DNA from: JAJTHC01 sp044358835
Lineage (GTDB): Bacteria; Cyanobacteriota; Vampirovibrionia; Vampirovibrionales; JAJTHC01
DNA length: 64,000 nt
Assembly (NCBI GenBank): GCA_044358835.1
Contig: JBIKNF010000003.1
Span: 1-64,000 of the forward strand
Direction of reading: 5' to 3'
Under the pieces are notes generated by a model, which made no database searches, was not told where the DNA came from, and saw only the letters and a program-made list of their open reading frames with translations. The position numbers and the translations under genes were made by a program. Shown here piece by piece: positions 33,340 through 41,538 of the stretch (position 1 is its first letter; the number at the start of each line of letters is the position of its first letter).

Positions 33340-33508
33340 CCCACAAAAGTCTGTTTTTTGGCCACGAAAGTCCGTTTTCTGGCCACGAAAGTCGTTTTTT
33401 TGTCCACGAAAGTCTGTTTTTTGGCCACGAAAGTCGTTTTTCTGGCCATGAAAGTCGTTTTTTTGTCCACGAAAGTCTGTTTTCTGGCCACGCTAGACTG
33501 GTTTTTTG
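33340..33508. repeat. 21-bp tandem repeat array, 7-8 units
   Basis: Seven contiguous 21-base units of the form KCCACGAAAGTCNGTTTTYTG (33340-33486) are followed by a degenerate eighth. Units fall into G- and T-starting types in the order G-G-T, G-G-T, so the array is also a 63-base higher-order repeat. Since 21 is a multiple of three, frames run through it on both strands, but they have no support as genes. The 403-base gap 33267-33669 otherwise holds only terminators. Confidence 0.95.
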
Positions 33509-33620
33509 CTCAATTTTCAAGGCGTTTTCTGAGTGTGTGAAGGCCTGTTGAAAAAAGCCACTCTTTTTCAGTATGACAACATTTGGCTCCTCCGCCTAGT
33601 GGCTAAAACCCACTATATGA

Positions 33621-33653
33621 AATGCCCCTTCCTTTAAGAAAGAAGAGGCATTT
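33621..33653 (-). terminator. Hairpin after the small membrane protein gene
   Basis: AATGCC and GGCATT flank CTTC-type complementary arms in the region just past the stop of the minus-strand gene at 33670. The T-run is poor, so termination is probable rather than certain. Confidence 0.5.
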
Positions 33654-33669
33654 ATTCACCAAGTGCAGG

Positions 33670-33963
33670 CTAAATGCGGTTATGCCAGTAACCTCCCTTG
33701 CGATCAAACAAGGCATCATACCCCGACCAAAAACGATACGGTGGAAACAAGCCAATAATCGCATGGGTAGCGACTTTGTCTCCGGGATTGTCATTCACCG
33801 CTTGCCCGATCCCTGGCCAAACAATGAGAGACAAGGCACAGGCTCCCACACTACGACCGCTGATTTTGCCTCGTGTACCAGCGGCAAACACATCAGGGGT
33901 GACCCATAAACTACACGCCAACAAGGCGATCATTAACGCAGACAATAAGGAGGTTGTTTTCAT
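33670..33963 (-). CDS. Small exported or membrane protein, 97 aa
   Basis: A signal peptide is clear: MKTTSLLSALMIALLACSLW, then DVFA-A as cleavage site. The mature part is about 70 residues with one hydrophobic hairpin-like stretch (ACALSLIVWPGIGQ, then THAIIGLFPPYRFWSGYDAL) and an aromatic end (GGYWHNRI). The Gly/Pro/Trp pattern suggests a small inner-membrane or surface protein. AGAGGA lies about 7 bases before the ATG. I do not recognise a named family. The gene converges with the groESL repeat region and diverges from the Cys-rich gene at 34123. Confidence 0.75.
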   Translation of the reverse strand: MKTTSLLSALMIALLACSLWVTPDVFAAGTRGKISGRSVGACALSLIVWPGIGQAVNDNPGDKVATHAIIGLFPPYRFWSGYDALFDRKGGYWHNRI

Positions 33964-34122
33964 GATGTATTCCTCTTTTTCTTTTCATCATCATACCTTA
34001 CGACTTTTATACTACAATAGCATCAATAGGTCGTAGGTATTTTTCACACTACGCTTTGAAATTACACTTGTCAATTCTTTTGACCAAACTTAAGAACACT
34101 TTAACATTAGGGATACCCTAGA

Positions 34123-34395
34123 ATGTCCGTCCCCTTTTTCGACTATGAATGCGATGCCTGCCAAGCCCCCGTCTGCGAGCGGATGCTTCTGTTCGCCTTA
34201 GCCCATGATTACGAAGAAGAAACACTGTGTTTGGATTGCTTGGTTGAAAAAGAAGGCGTCGACAAGCGCATTTTTGTGGGAAAAACGAAAGTGTATATTC
34301 AAAGTCGGAACTGTTTTAAAAAGCCGTGGGATGCCTTTGATGCGTCGACCTGCCCTTTACTTGAAAGTGGGTCGTGTTTTTGCCAAGATAGGTAG
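34123..34395 (+). CDS. Small Cys-rich, probably zinc-binding protein
   Basis: The 90-aa protein has CDACQAPVCERM near the N-terminus, CLDC in the middle and a C-terminal CPLLESGSCFCQ. Paired CxxC motifs suggest a zinc ribbon. No signal peptide is present, so it is cytoplasmic. It lies 87 bases before a TusA-like sulfurtransferase gene on the same strand, and the two may be one operon in sulfur transfer, though this is inference. I do not recognise the family by name. Confidence 0.65.
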   Translation: MSVPFFDYECDACQAPVCERMLLFALAHDYEEETLCLDCLVEKEGVDKRIFVGKTKVYIQSRNCFKKPWDAFDASTCPLLESGSCFCQDR

Positions 34396-34482
34396 GGAGT
34401 CTAAAAGGCGTCTTACTCCATCTCCCTTAGGGAGAGGGGGTAAAGCCCCTTTCGCAATGACGCTAAAAGAAAGAATCCCCCC

Positions 34483-34707
34483 ATGCCCCTTGATTTACGC
34501 AAAACCAAATGCCCCCTAAACTTCGTGAAAGCCAAGCTGGCCTTAGAAAAAATCGCGGTGGGGGACGTGCTAGAACTCTGGATTTTGCCTGATGCGCCAA
34601 GTGCCTTAAACTTGCCTGAAAGCTTCACCCAAGAAGGCCAAGGCGTCACCTGCGACGCCCCTGAATCGGCGGAAAAACAAGTCTTGTGGATTCAACGGCT
34701 TCACTAA
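34483..34707 (+). CDS. TusA/SirA-family sulfur carrier protein
   Basis: At 74 aa, the protein has the TusA layout: LDLRKTKCPLNFVKAKLALEKIAVGDVLELWI. The Cys in KCPLNFVK is the persulfide-bearing residue (CPxP/CPxxxxK type), followed by helix 1 and a beta strand. The end carries a second Cys (GVTCDAPE). TusA-type proteins pass sulfur for tRNA thiolation, molybdopterin or other sulfur uses; the branch with CPxN is less well understood. An upstream Cys-rich gene may be a partner. The ATG at 34483 lacks a strong ribosome binding site. Confidence 0.85.
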   Translation: MPLDLRKTKCPLNFVKAKLALEKIAVGDVLELWILPDAPSALNLPESFTQEGQGVTCDAPESAEKQVLWIQRLH

Positions 34708-34751
34708 TCACCCTGTAAGCCCCCCCCTATAACCCCGAAGGAGTGCCTATT

Positions 34752-36518
34752 GTGGCCCTTGCCCCCTCTCATTTTAAGCGTCACCCTTCTTCAGGAAACG
34801 GCGTGCCGTGGTGGGCCTTTCTGTTGGGGATTATTGGGCTTTTGGTTTTGTTGAACCCGCTGTTGCCTTATGCGTCCCTACGTTTTGAACCGCACTACTT
34901 GGCGGTGCTGGCGGGTGTACCTGTAAAACTCCCTTGGCCGTGGGTTTTGCCGGCCATCGGGGTGCTGGGTTTGGCGTCTTTTGCGGGGGTTACTCAGCGT
35001 TTATTTGCCTTGCCTCACAAGCCTTTTCTCGGTCCTGTGCTAATCAGTAGCAGTAGTGTGGGTGTCTTGGTGATGCTTCTTTCCCCCAGCGTGGCACTGG
35101 TGCAGTGGGCATTTACCATGACCATCCTTTACTTGGCCTTGCGTTGGTGGCAATGGAGAGTGGCCACGCATGCGAGTCCGTTGTCTCCGTGGCAGGGGCA
35201 GGATGTCGCCATGGGCGTAGGTTTGGGCGTTTTAGGGGCTAGTGTTGGAGGGGTTTCGCTGTTCTTGTGTGTGGGGAGCTTGGCGCTTTGGTTTATGAAG
35301 GCGACGTCTCGACGATTTACGGTTTTGTCCTGGTGGGAAAACTATCGAGGGGTCACGGTTTCAACTCTCCTCACGCTGATGGCGGGGACTTTGACAGGGG
35401 CGCTATTGGGCAGAGGTTGGGGGGCTTTGGCCCCGCTTCAGGCGATGCCTTGTGATCTTTCTATGCTTGAAAATAGTGCTTTGTTTGGGGTGAATCTACT
35501 GATGATGTCTTTCCCGTGGAATGGTGTGATTGCCTATGCCTTGTGGAATTGGGTGAGTAACTTGTCGTATCACGGCAAAGAAGGCCAGCTCTTTGATGAG
35601 CGGGATGTACTCTTGCATCAAGTCGCCACAGGCTGGGGGCTAGGGATTTTGGGCCTTGTGACGTATGCGCTTGTGAGTCACCATGATGTAAGCTACGCGT
35701 TGCTTTTAGGGGTGTGTTTGGCGTCTTGGTACGGGGGGCATATCATCGATCGTTCGACACAGTTGCTCGTGCCGCCGAAGGGCTTAAAGCGCCTGTGTGA
35801 TTTGATGCCCTTGTTTTTACTCGGCCTAGGGGTGTTGGGGGCGTGGTCCATGTTGACTCAAGTGCCAGATCCCTATTTAAGCGATGCGCCTTGGATGCTT
35901 ACGGGGGCTCCTGTTCTGGGGGATTTGGGTGAATCGGCGGGCCACTGGGGGGCGTTTTTGGGGCAACTGCCCTTGTGGAAGCTTTGGTTATTGACGCTTC
36001 CCTTGTGGTGTTTATTCGGCAGTGCGGGGATGGCCAGCCTGCAATTTGTCACCTTTTCTATGTACCGCACCATGGCCGTTTTTGCGGGCTGGAGCCTGAT
36101 TTACACGATCTTACTTTTTACGGTGCAATGGCCGATTACGCATCCGCCTTACACGCCAGCCCATCACGCCTTACTTGACGCATTTGACCCTATTCCTACC
36201 ACTCAAAACACCAAGATACAGGGGATTCCACCTTATGTGTTAAGAACAGAGGGGGCATCGTTAGAAACGGCTTTGTACGGACTGTCGCCTGAAAACCGTT
36301 TTTATCAAGAAAATACCCGACCCCTTGAAGTTCGTGGGCAAGCGGTGCAACTCTTGCCTGTGCATTACATGGGCATGACTCGCTCGAATCTCTTGTATTA
36401 TAGCTTCTTGGATATTTTGCCGTTTCTTTCGCATGTGGGGGTGCATCATTTTGTGTTAGAATATCTACCTGTAAGGCGGTTTGTAGAACCTGCCGTTGAA
36501 GAAGCAGAGAGGCCTTAG
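34752..36518 (+). CDS. Polytopic membrane protein with C-terminal domain
   Basis: About 12 hydrophobic helices fill residues 10-450 (for example FLLGIIGLLVLLNPLLPY, LGVLGASVGGVSLFLCVGSLAL, LWKLWLLTLPLWCLFGSAG). A soluble domain of about 115 residues follows (from DAFDPIPTTQNT to the end). GTG at 34752 is my preferred start because AAGGAG (34738-34743) lies 8 bases upstream; a GTG at 34743 would overlap it. The stop abuts the start of a GT2 gene, so they form an operon with the SDR gene. A role in cell-envelope glycan synthesis or export is plausible but not shown. I do not recognise the family. Confidence 0.75.
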   Translation: MALAPSHFKRHPSSGNGVPWWAFLLGIIGLLVLLNPLLPYASLRFEPHYLAVLAGVPVKLPWPWVLPAIGVLGLASFAGVTQRLFALPHKPFLGPVLISSSSVGVLVMLLSPSVALVQWAFTMTILYLALRWWQWRVATHASPLSPWQGQDVAMGVGLGVLGASVGGVSLFLCVGSLALWFMKATSRRFTVLSWWENYRGVTVSTLLTLMAGTLTGALLGRGWGALAPLQAMPCDLSMLENSALFGVNLLMMSFPWNGVIAYALWNWVSNLSYHGKEGQLFDERDVLLHQVATGWGLGILGLVTYALVSHHDVSYALLLGVCLASWYGGHIIDRSTQLLVPPKGLKRLCDLMPLFLLGLGVLGAWSMLTQVPDPYLSDAPWMLTGAPVLGDLGESAGHWGAFLGQLPLWKLWLLTLPLWCLFGSAGMASLQFVTFSMYRTMAVFAGWSLIYTILLFTVQWPITHPPYTPAHHALLDAFDPIPTTQNTKIQGIPPYVLRTEGASLETALYGLSPENRFYQENTRPLEVRGQAVQLLPVHYMGMTRSNLLYYSFLDILPFLSHVGVHHFVLEYLPVRRFVEPAVEEAERP

Positions 36519-38048
36519 ATGTTTCAGTCCAATAAGTCTACATTGCAACGCCTTTTTGTAGAAGCCCTTCTAAACCCTCGCGATTTTTCTTGGGAAGAAA
36601 CCGCTGTTTACGCCGTTTCGCTGGATGCCATGCCGTCGCTTCGCTGGGACTATCAAGCATTTTCTCCGTCGACAGACCCGTGCTGGAGCCTGCCTCATGG
36701 GTATTTAAGCCAAGCCAAGCACGTGAGCCTGCATCCTGAACGCCCCAATGCCTTGTGGATTTTGCAACGTTATGGGTATGGTCCGTGTGTGTATGTGCAA
36801 GGGGGGTTGCTGAAAGAAGCCTTGGCTGCCTTGCCACAATACGCCTCTGTTTCTCAAGAAGACGTGTTGCATGGCGTGGTGTTTTACTTGGCACGGCATC
36901 ATGCGAAAGCTTATGTGGAGCCTCCCACCAAAGTCCTGTATACCTGTGACGATGAAAGCGAGCTTAATGCTCATCGCTTTTTAGACAATCCTCATTTAGC
37001 GTCTTGGGCGGAAGAACAAGCCAACGCCTTAGGCGTGAGCTTTCAAGCAGGCATCTTGCAACCCTTGCTCAAAGAAGCGATCCCGCATATTAGTATTTTA
37101 ATTCCGTTTCGAGATGCCCCCGACTTGCTCAAGCAAGTGGTGGATTCGCTCTTGGCGCTCAAGGACCACTCGCCTCCTTTTGAAATTATCGGCATTAACA
37201 ATCAAAGTCAAGATCCCCAAACCCTCGCTTTGATGCAAGCCTATGCTCAACACGCGTCCATTCGTTTTGTGGACTATGACGCCCCCTTTAACTATGCCGC
37301 CATGATGAACCTAGGCGCTCAACAAGCCAAGGGGGACTTGATTTTACAACTCAATAATGACATTGAACTGATTACACCAACGACCTTGACGCAGTTGGCG
37401 TCTTGGGCGATGCTCCCGAGTATCGGCGCGGTGGGGGCCACCTTGTTTTACCCGGATGGTCGCATTCAACACATCGGTTGTCACTTGGGTTTGTGGGGGC
37501 ATGTGGGGCATGTGTTTCGTTTAAGAACTTTAAATAGCGTGCCACAGGCGTGGTCGCAGGTGCAACGCCCTGTGATTGCGGTGACAGGGGCCCTGCTGAT
37601 GATGCGAAAATCGCTGTATTTCGAGTTGGGGGGTATGGATGATCAAGTTTTTCAAGTCGCTTATAATGACATGGATTTATGCCTAAAGGCCCATGAAAAA
37701 GGCTATATGAATTTTTGCCTCAGCTCGGTGCACGCCGTGCATTATGAAAGTGCGAGCCGTAAAAAATCACCGAACCCACTTAAGCATCAGCAAGATCGCC
37801 GGGAGCGTCGGGCATTTTACACGCAGTATGCCCATTTGCTCAAGCACTTTGACCCTACCTTTTCTCGAGGCTTTAACATGATCACAGATTTAGGCGATCC
37901 GTCTCCCTTCTTATGGCGAAGCCCTTTGAAGCGACGTCTTTTAAAGGGGCGCTTTCCCCTTACTTCGTGGCGGTTTTCAGTCCTTCAATGTGCGGATGCG
38001 TCTTTGCGTTTATTTGTAGATGAGCCTTCTAAGGAGCAAGCCCCATGA
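36519..38048 (+). CDS. GT2 glycosyltransferase, O-antigen type
   Basis: The C-terminal two thirds (about residues 185-430) are a GT-A, family 2 domain of the rhamnosyltransferase-like kind: HISILIPFRDAPDLLKQVVDSLL, GDLILQLNNDIELI with the metal-binding Asp, GAVGATLFYPDGRIQHIGCHLG, and NDMDLCLKAHEKGY. The N-terminal 185 residues are not recognisable and may be a second domain. No membrane helices, so it acts on the cytoplasmic face. It starts one base after the membrane protein gene and overlaps the SDR gene by 4 bases (ATGA), so translation is coupled. Nearby rfb genes make a dTDP-sugar that could be its donor. Confidence 0.88.
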   Translation: MFQSNKSTLQRLFVEALLNPRDFSWEETAVYAVSLDAMPSLRWDYQAFSPSTDPCWSLPHGYLSQAKHVSLHPERPNALWILQRYGYGPCVYVQGGLLKEALAALPQYASVSQEDVLHGVVFYLARHHAKAYVEPPTKVLYTCDDESELNAHRFLDNPHLASWAEEQANALGVSFQAGILQPLLKEAIPHISILIPFRDAPDLLKQVVDSLLALKDHSPPFEIIGINNQSQDPQTLALMQAYAQHASIRFVDYDAPFNYAAMMNLGAQQAKGDLILQLNNDIELITPTTLTQLASWAMLPSIGAVGATLFYPDGRIQHIGCHLGLWGHVGHVFRLRTLNSVPQAWSQVQRPVIAVTGALLMMRKSLYFELGGMDDQVFQVAYNDMDLCLKAHEKGYMNFCLSSVHAVHYESASRKKSPNPLKHQQDRRERRAFYTQYAHLLKHFDPTFSRGFNMITDLGDPSPFLWRSPLKRRLLKGRFPLTSWRFSVLQCADASLRLFVDEPSKEQAP

Positions 38049-38959
38049 AGCTGTTACTCACAGGCGCGAGTGGTTTTATAGGCGCTCATGTCCTTCAAGC
38101 GTTTTTAGCCAACAGTGATAGCGTTGCGGTGCTAGGCAGAACCCCTTTTTGTGAGGCTCCCGCAGGCGTCGATTTTTTTCATTATGACGGTTCCTATGCG
38201 TCGGCTTTAGAGGCAATGACTGCTGTTCAACCTGATATTGTCGTGCATTTGGCGACCCATTTTGTCGGCACGCATCACGCCAGCGATGTGGATCTCTTGC
38301 TCGCAGGCAATATCGGTTTTGGCTTGCATTTACTAGAAGCCATGAAACAAGTGGGATGCCGTGCTTGGCTGAACGCCGCCAGTGCATGGCAATACGCAGG
38401 GCAAAGCCCTTTTCACCCCAATGGCTTGTATGCTGCCTCAAAATCCGCCCTAGATGCTTTGGTCACGGCGTATGTGCAGGAATCAGGGCTTCATGCGATG
38501 AATTTGGTGATTTACGAAAGTTACGGCAAGGGGGACGTTCGTAAGAAGCTGATTCCTCAATTGTTGAGCCAAGTGCAGAAAGGGCAAGACGTGCATCGGC
38601 ATTTGAAGCTAGTCGGTAAAGAAAAGCAGTTTTATTTTGTGCATGTGGCGGATTTGGCTGAGGCCTTTGTGCAGGCCAGCCGTCGTTTGGTGCAAGCTGG
38701 CCCTGAAGGAGGCGGAACTTTTTCGCATTATGCCTTGCGCCCTGAAGAAGCCCCTTTGGGCATTGAAGGCGTGGTGCAAGCGATGGGACGTGCGTGGCAG
38801 GTGGAACTCACCGCAGACTACGGCGCCTTCCCTTTTAGGGCCAACGAAGTTTTGGTGCCTCCCACGGGGGTGCCCCGTTTGCCAGATTGGGACCCGAAGA
38901 TTGCTTTAGACGACGGTTTAGCGTCTTTATTGGCAGATGATACGAACAAACTCAATTAA
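38045..38959 (+). CDS. NAD-dependent SDR epimerase/dehydratase
   Basis: An extended SDR: the nucleotide-binding Rossmann motif is LLTGASGFIGAHV at the N-terminus, the active site is YAASKSALDALVTAYV (YxxxK), and a mid-sequence LNAASAWQY carries the catalytic Ser region. At 304 aa it fits sugar-nucleotide epimerases and reductases such as abequose or rhamnose enzymes. Because rfbD is missing from the rfb genes that follow, this protein may take that reductive role, or make a different deoxysugar. It overlaps the GT2 gene by 4 bases. The HEPN gene lies downstream in the opposite direction. Confidence 0.85.
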   Translation: MKLLLTGASGFIGAHVLQAFLANSDSVAVLGRTPFCEAPAGVDFFHYDGSYASALEAMTAVQPDIVVHLATHFVGTHHASDVDLLLAGNIGFGLHLLEAMKQVGCRAWLNAASAWQYAGQSPFHPNGLYAASKSALDALVTAYVQESGLHAMNLVIYESYGKGDVRKKLIPQLLSQVQKGQDVHRHLKLVGKEKQFYFVHVADLAEAFVQASRRLVQAGPEGGGTFSHYALRPEEAPLGIEGVVQAMGRAWQVELTADYGAFPFRANEVLVPPTGVPRLPDWDPKIALDDGLASLLADDTNKLN

Positions 38960-39000
38960 GGACGTTGCACGAGAAGGGCTAAGTTTGCTCAAGGTGGCTT

Positions 39001-39594
39001 CTAAAAATGGCAATAGGTTTGGATTTCTTCTTTAGCATTGGGGAAGTCTTGAACACAAGGAGCATGATGGGCGATTTGGTTGCGTCTTTGATTGGCTTTT
39101 TTTAAATCTTTACCTAATGCAATGACATATTCGAGGTTAGTCGGCTTATCTAACACTCGCTTGATTCGTTTTTTCTTTTGCCAAAAATGTGTATAGGTTC
39201 GTGTAAAAAAGCCACACCAAAATCCAAAGGGTAAAAAACTGCTTATGGTATGCTGATTAAGTGTTTGTTCTGCCGAAGAGATACGACGTTTGGCTTCTTC
39301 AATGTCCTTGCGTTGGAATGTATGCAATATAACCCCTTGGGTAGAATACCAGTTTCCTCCAAAATCTTCAACGAGGATTCTACCCAATTTCCGGCGTAAC
39401 AAATGTTCAATGATATACAAACGAATAAAATAAAGATGAGAAGCTTTAAGATTGACAATCACGTTACTTAAGGTTCTTAGCGTATCCACTTCCTTTAATT
39501 GAAAGGATTTAAGATAGTGATTGCCTAGTGTATCCATAATTTGATTTGGATTTGGTACAGATTGTTGTAAAAAGCTTGAAAAGTTTGTTTGCAT
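39001..39594 (-). CDS. Abi-like HEPN protein, probable defence gene
   Basis: The 197-aa protein is all-helical and ends with a HEPN RNase signature, KKANQRRNQIAHHAP (R-x4-H). The upstream part, with YFIRLYIIEHLLRRKLG, fits the Abi-like (AbiD/F, Abi_2) family of abortive infection proteins, which are thought to act as RNases. The gene is more AT-rich than its neighbours. It lacks a clear ribosome binding site. It lies in reverse orientation between an SDR gene and a terminator that has no other owner, which suggests insertion. No obvious antitoxin gene is next to it. Confidence 0.7.
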   Translation of the reverse strand: MQTNFSSFLQQSVPNPNQIMDTLGNHYLKSFQLKEVDTLRTLSNVIVNLKASHLYFIRLYIIEHLLRRKLGRILVEDFGGNWYSTQGVILHTFQRKDIEEAKRRISSAEQTLNQHTISSFLPFGFWCGFFTRTYTHFWQKKKRIKRVLDKPTNLEYVIALGKDLKKANQRRNQIAHHAPCVQDFPNAKEEIQTYCHF

Positions 39595-39727
39595 ATGTCA
39601 TACTCATAAGTAGAAAAGTGGTGATTATCCCTGGAAACGTGAATGTATTTTAACGTAAATACAGTTTTCTACATACCCCATTACTAGAATTCTGATTTCT
39701 TCTCATCAAATGATGGTGAAGAAAAAA

Positions 39728-39761
39728 CAAAAGCCCTCTATTTCACTAGGGGGCTTTTGCT
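39728..39761 (+). terminator. Orphan intrinsic terminator
   Basis: CAAAAGCCC and GGGCTTTTG form a 9-bp stem extended inward by CTA/TAG. No gene ends just before it: the HEPN gene is reversed and starts at 39594, and rfbC starts at 39820. It may once have ended the GT2-SDR operon. Confidence 0.8.
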
Positions 39762-39780
39762 ATGAGTGTTTATTGTTTTA

Positions 39781-39789
39781 TGCTACACT
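39781..39789 (+). promoter_or_regulatory. rfbC promoter, extended -10
   Basis: TGC-TACACT (TACACT at 39784-39789), identical to the -10 of the GHL10 gene. No good -35 at the expected distance. Transcription would start about 25 bases before the rfbC ATG. Confidence 0.5.
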
Positions 39790-39819
39790 AACCTCTGTTG
39801 AGATGGAAGGAGGCTCCCC

Positions 39820-40371
39820 ATGCCTTTAGACTTACTGAACCATGACGTAGACGGTGTGTTACTCCTAGAAGGCGTTCGCTTTCAAGACGATCGAGGGTTT
39901 TTTACAGAACTCTATAACCAAGCGCGTATGCCGGCGGCCTTGCCCACTTTCGTGCAGGACAACGCCTCCCTTTCTCGTGAAAAAGGCGTGTTGCGGGGCC
40001 TGCATTTTCAAAAGGCGCCTTATGCCCAAGGCAAGTTTGTTACCGTGTTACAAGGCTCCATTTGGGATGTGCTGGTGGATTTGCGAAACGCCTCTTCCAC
40101 CTTTGGCAAAGCGTATGGTGTGGAAATTTCCGCCCAAAACAAGCGACAGCTCTATATCCCTGAAGGCTTTGCTCATGGTTTTGTGACCTTAGAAGCTCAT
40201 ACGCTGGTGCATTATAAAACCACGGCCCCGTATTCGCCGTCTCATGACAGTGGGATTCGCTGGAATGACCCGACTTTGGCGATTGAGTGGCATTTAGATG
40301 GCAACAGCCCCATTCTTTCCCCCAAAGATGAAACCCTGCCCTTCTTTGATGCCACTGCAACCTATTTTTAA
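39820..40371 (+). CDS. rfbC: dTDP-4-dehydrorhamnose 3,5-epimerase
   Basis: RfbC converts dTDP-4-keto-6-deoxyglucose to dTDP-4-keto-rhamnose. The cupin motifs are DDRGFFTELYN, FVQDNASLSREKGVLRGLHFQ with the catalytic His, WDVLVDLRNASSTFGK and YIPEGFAHGFVTLE. At 183 aa it is standard length. AAGGAGG 7 bases before the ATG is an excellent ribosome binding site. It heads an rfbC-rfbB-rfbA cluster that feeds surface polysaccharide synthesis; rfbD is not present. Confidence 0.96.
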   Translation: MPLDLLNHDVDGVLLLEGVRFQDDRGFFTELYNQARMPAALPTFVQDNASLSREKGVLRGLHFQKAPYAQGKFVTVLQGSIWDVLVDLRNASSTFGKAYGVEISAQNKRQLYIPEGFAHGFVTLEAHTLVHYKTTAPYSPSHDSGIRWNDPTLAIEWHLDGNSPILSPKDETLPFFDATATYF

Positions 40372-40399
40372 TCCACAAACCCTTTTAGAGGATGCCCAC

Positions 40400-41473
40400 A
40401 TGAACACTTCTTCACAACAGCAACGCATTTTAGTCACAGGCGGCGCGGGCTTTATCGGATCCGCCCTCGTGCGTTATCTGATTCACGCCCCTGAAGCTCA
40501 TGTGCTGAACGTCGATGCCCTCACTTACGCCGCCAACCTCAATAGCGTGGCGGATGTAGCGTCATCTGCTCGTTATACGTTTAAGCCCGTGAACATCACC
40601 GATGCCACTGCCTTACAGGCCTTATTTGAAGACTTTCAACCCACCGCAGTGATGCATCTGGCTGCTGAAAGCCATGTGGATCGTTCCATTGACGGGCCCG
40701 CGGTGTTTTTGGAAACCAACATTTTAGGCACGTTCACCTTACTTGAAGCCAGCCGTGCCTATTACGAAGGCTTGTCTAGCGAAGAGCAAAGCGGGTTTCG
40801 CTTCTTGCATGTGTCGACTGATGAAGTTTACGGCACGCTGGGAAAAGATGATTTATTCACCGAAGAAACGCCGTATGCCCCCAACTCGCCGTATTCGGCA
40901 AGTAAAGCCAGCTCCGATTTCTTGGTTCGCGCGTGGCATCACACCTATGGCTTGCCAGTATTGATGACGAATTGTTCGAATAATTATGGACCGTATCACT
41001 TCCCTGAAAAATTGATTCCGCTTATCATCATCAACGCCTTGCAAGGCAAGGACTTGCCTGTCTATGGAGACGGTTCTAACGTGCGGGATTGGTTGTATGT
41101 GGAAGATCATGTAAAAGGGTTGTATACCGTGCTTCAAAAGGGTGTGGTGGGGGAAAAGTATAACATCGGGGGGCATAACGAAAAAACGAACTTGGAGGTC
41201 GTGCATACCTTGTGTGATGCCATAGATGTTCAACGCCCTAAGTCCGACGGCACGAGTTTTCGTTCGCAGATCCGCTTTGTGACAGACCGACCAGGGCATG
41301 ATTTTCGCTATGCCATTGATGCGTCGAAGATTCAGCGAGAACTGGGCTGGGTGCCTGAAGAAAGCTTTGAATCGGGCATGGCTAAAACCGTGGACTGGTA
41401 TTTGAGCCGTCAAGACTGGTGGCAACCCATTTTAGACAGCACCTACAACACCCAACGTTTAGGGGTTAGATAA
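40400..41473 (+). CDS. rfbB: dTDP-glucose 4,6-dehydratase
   Basis: An extended SDR that makes dTDP-4-keto-6-deoxyglucose. Motifs: ILVTGGAGFIGSALVRYL (Rossmann), HLAAESHVDRSIDGP with family-specific residues, HVSTDEVYG, and PYSASKASSDFLVRAW with the YxxxK pair. LIPLIIINALQGKDLPVYGDGSNVRDWLYVEDH binds the nucleotide sugar. The start is the ATG at 40400 (GAGGATG upstream), giving 357 aa; a longer in-frame start overlaps rfbC. It lies 28 bases after rfbC and 65 before rfbA. Confidence 0.97.
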   Translation: MNTSSQQQRILVTGGAGFIGSALVRYLIHAPEAHVLNVDALTYAANLNSVADVASSARYTFKPVNITDATALQALFEDFQPTAVMHLAAESHVDRSIDGPAVFLETNILGTFTLLEASRAYYEGLSSEEQSGFRFLHVSTDEVYGTLGKDDLFTEETPYAPNSPYSASKASSDFLVRAWHHTYGLPVLMTNCSNNYGPYHFPEKLIPLIIINALQGKDLPVYGDGSNVRDWLYVEDHVKGLYTVLQKGVVGEKYNIGGHNEKTNLEVVHTLCDAIDVQRPKSDGTSFRSQIRFVTDRPGHDFRYAIDASKIQRELGWVPEESFESGMAKTVDWYLSRQDWWQPILDSTYNTQRLGVR

Positions 41474-41538
41474 AGCCATCTATGGTCTCTCCGTTGTCGT
41501 TACGATGCACTCCCCTAATTTAGAAAGCAGAAAACCCC

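Noticed and set aside
33340..33508. CRISPR array
   Set aside because: Units are contiguous, 21 bases, without unique spacers, and no cas gene is near.
33147..33551. Reading frames through the 21-bp repeats on both strands (7-residue repeat proteins)
   Set aside because: A 21-base repeat keeps every frame open, so length is not evidence. No ribosome binding site was found, and the frames overlap groEL or its terminator.
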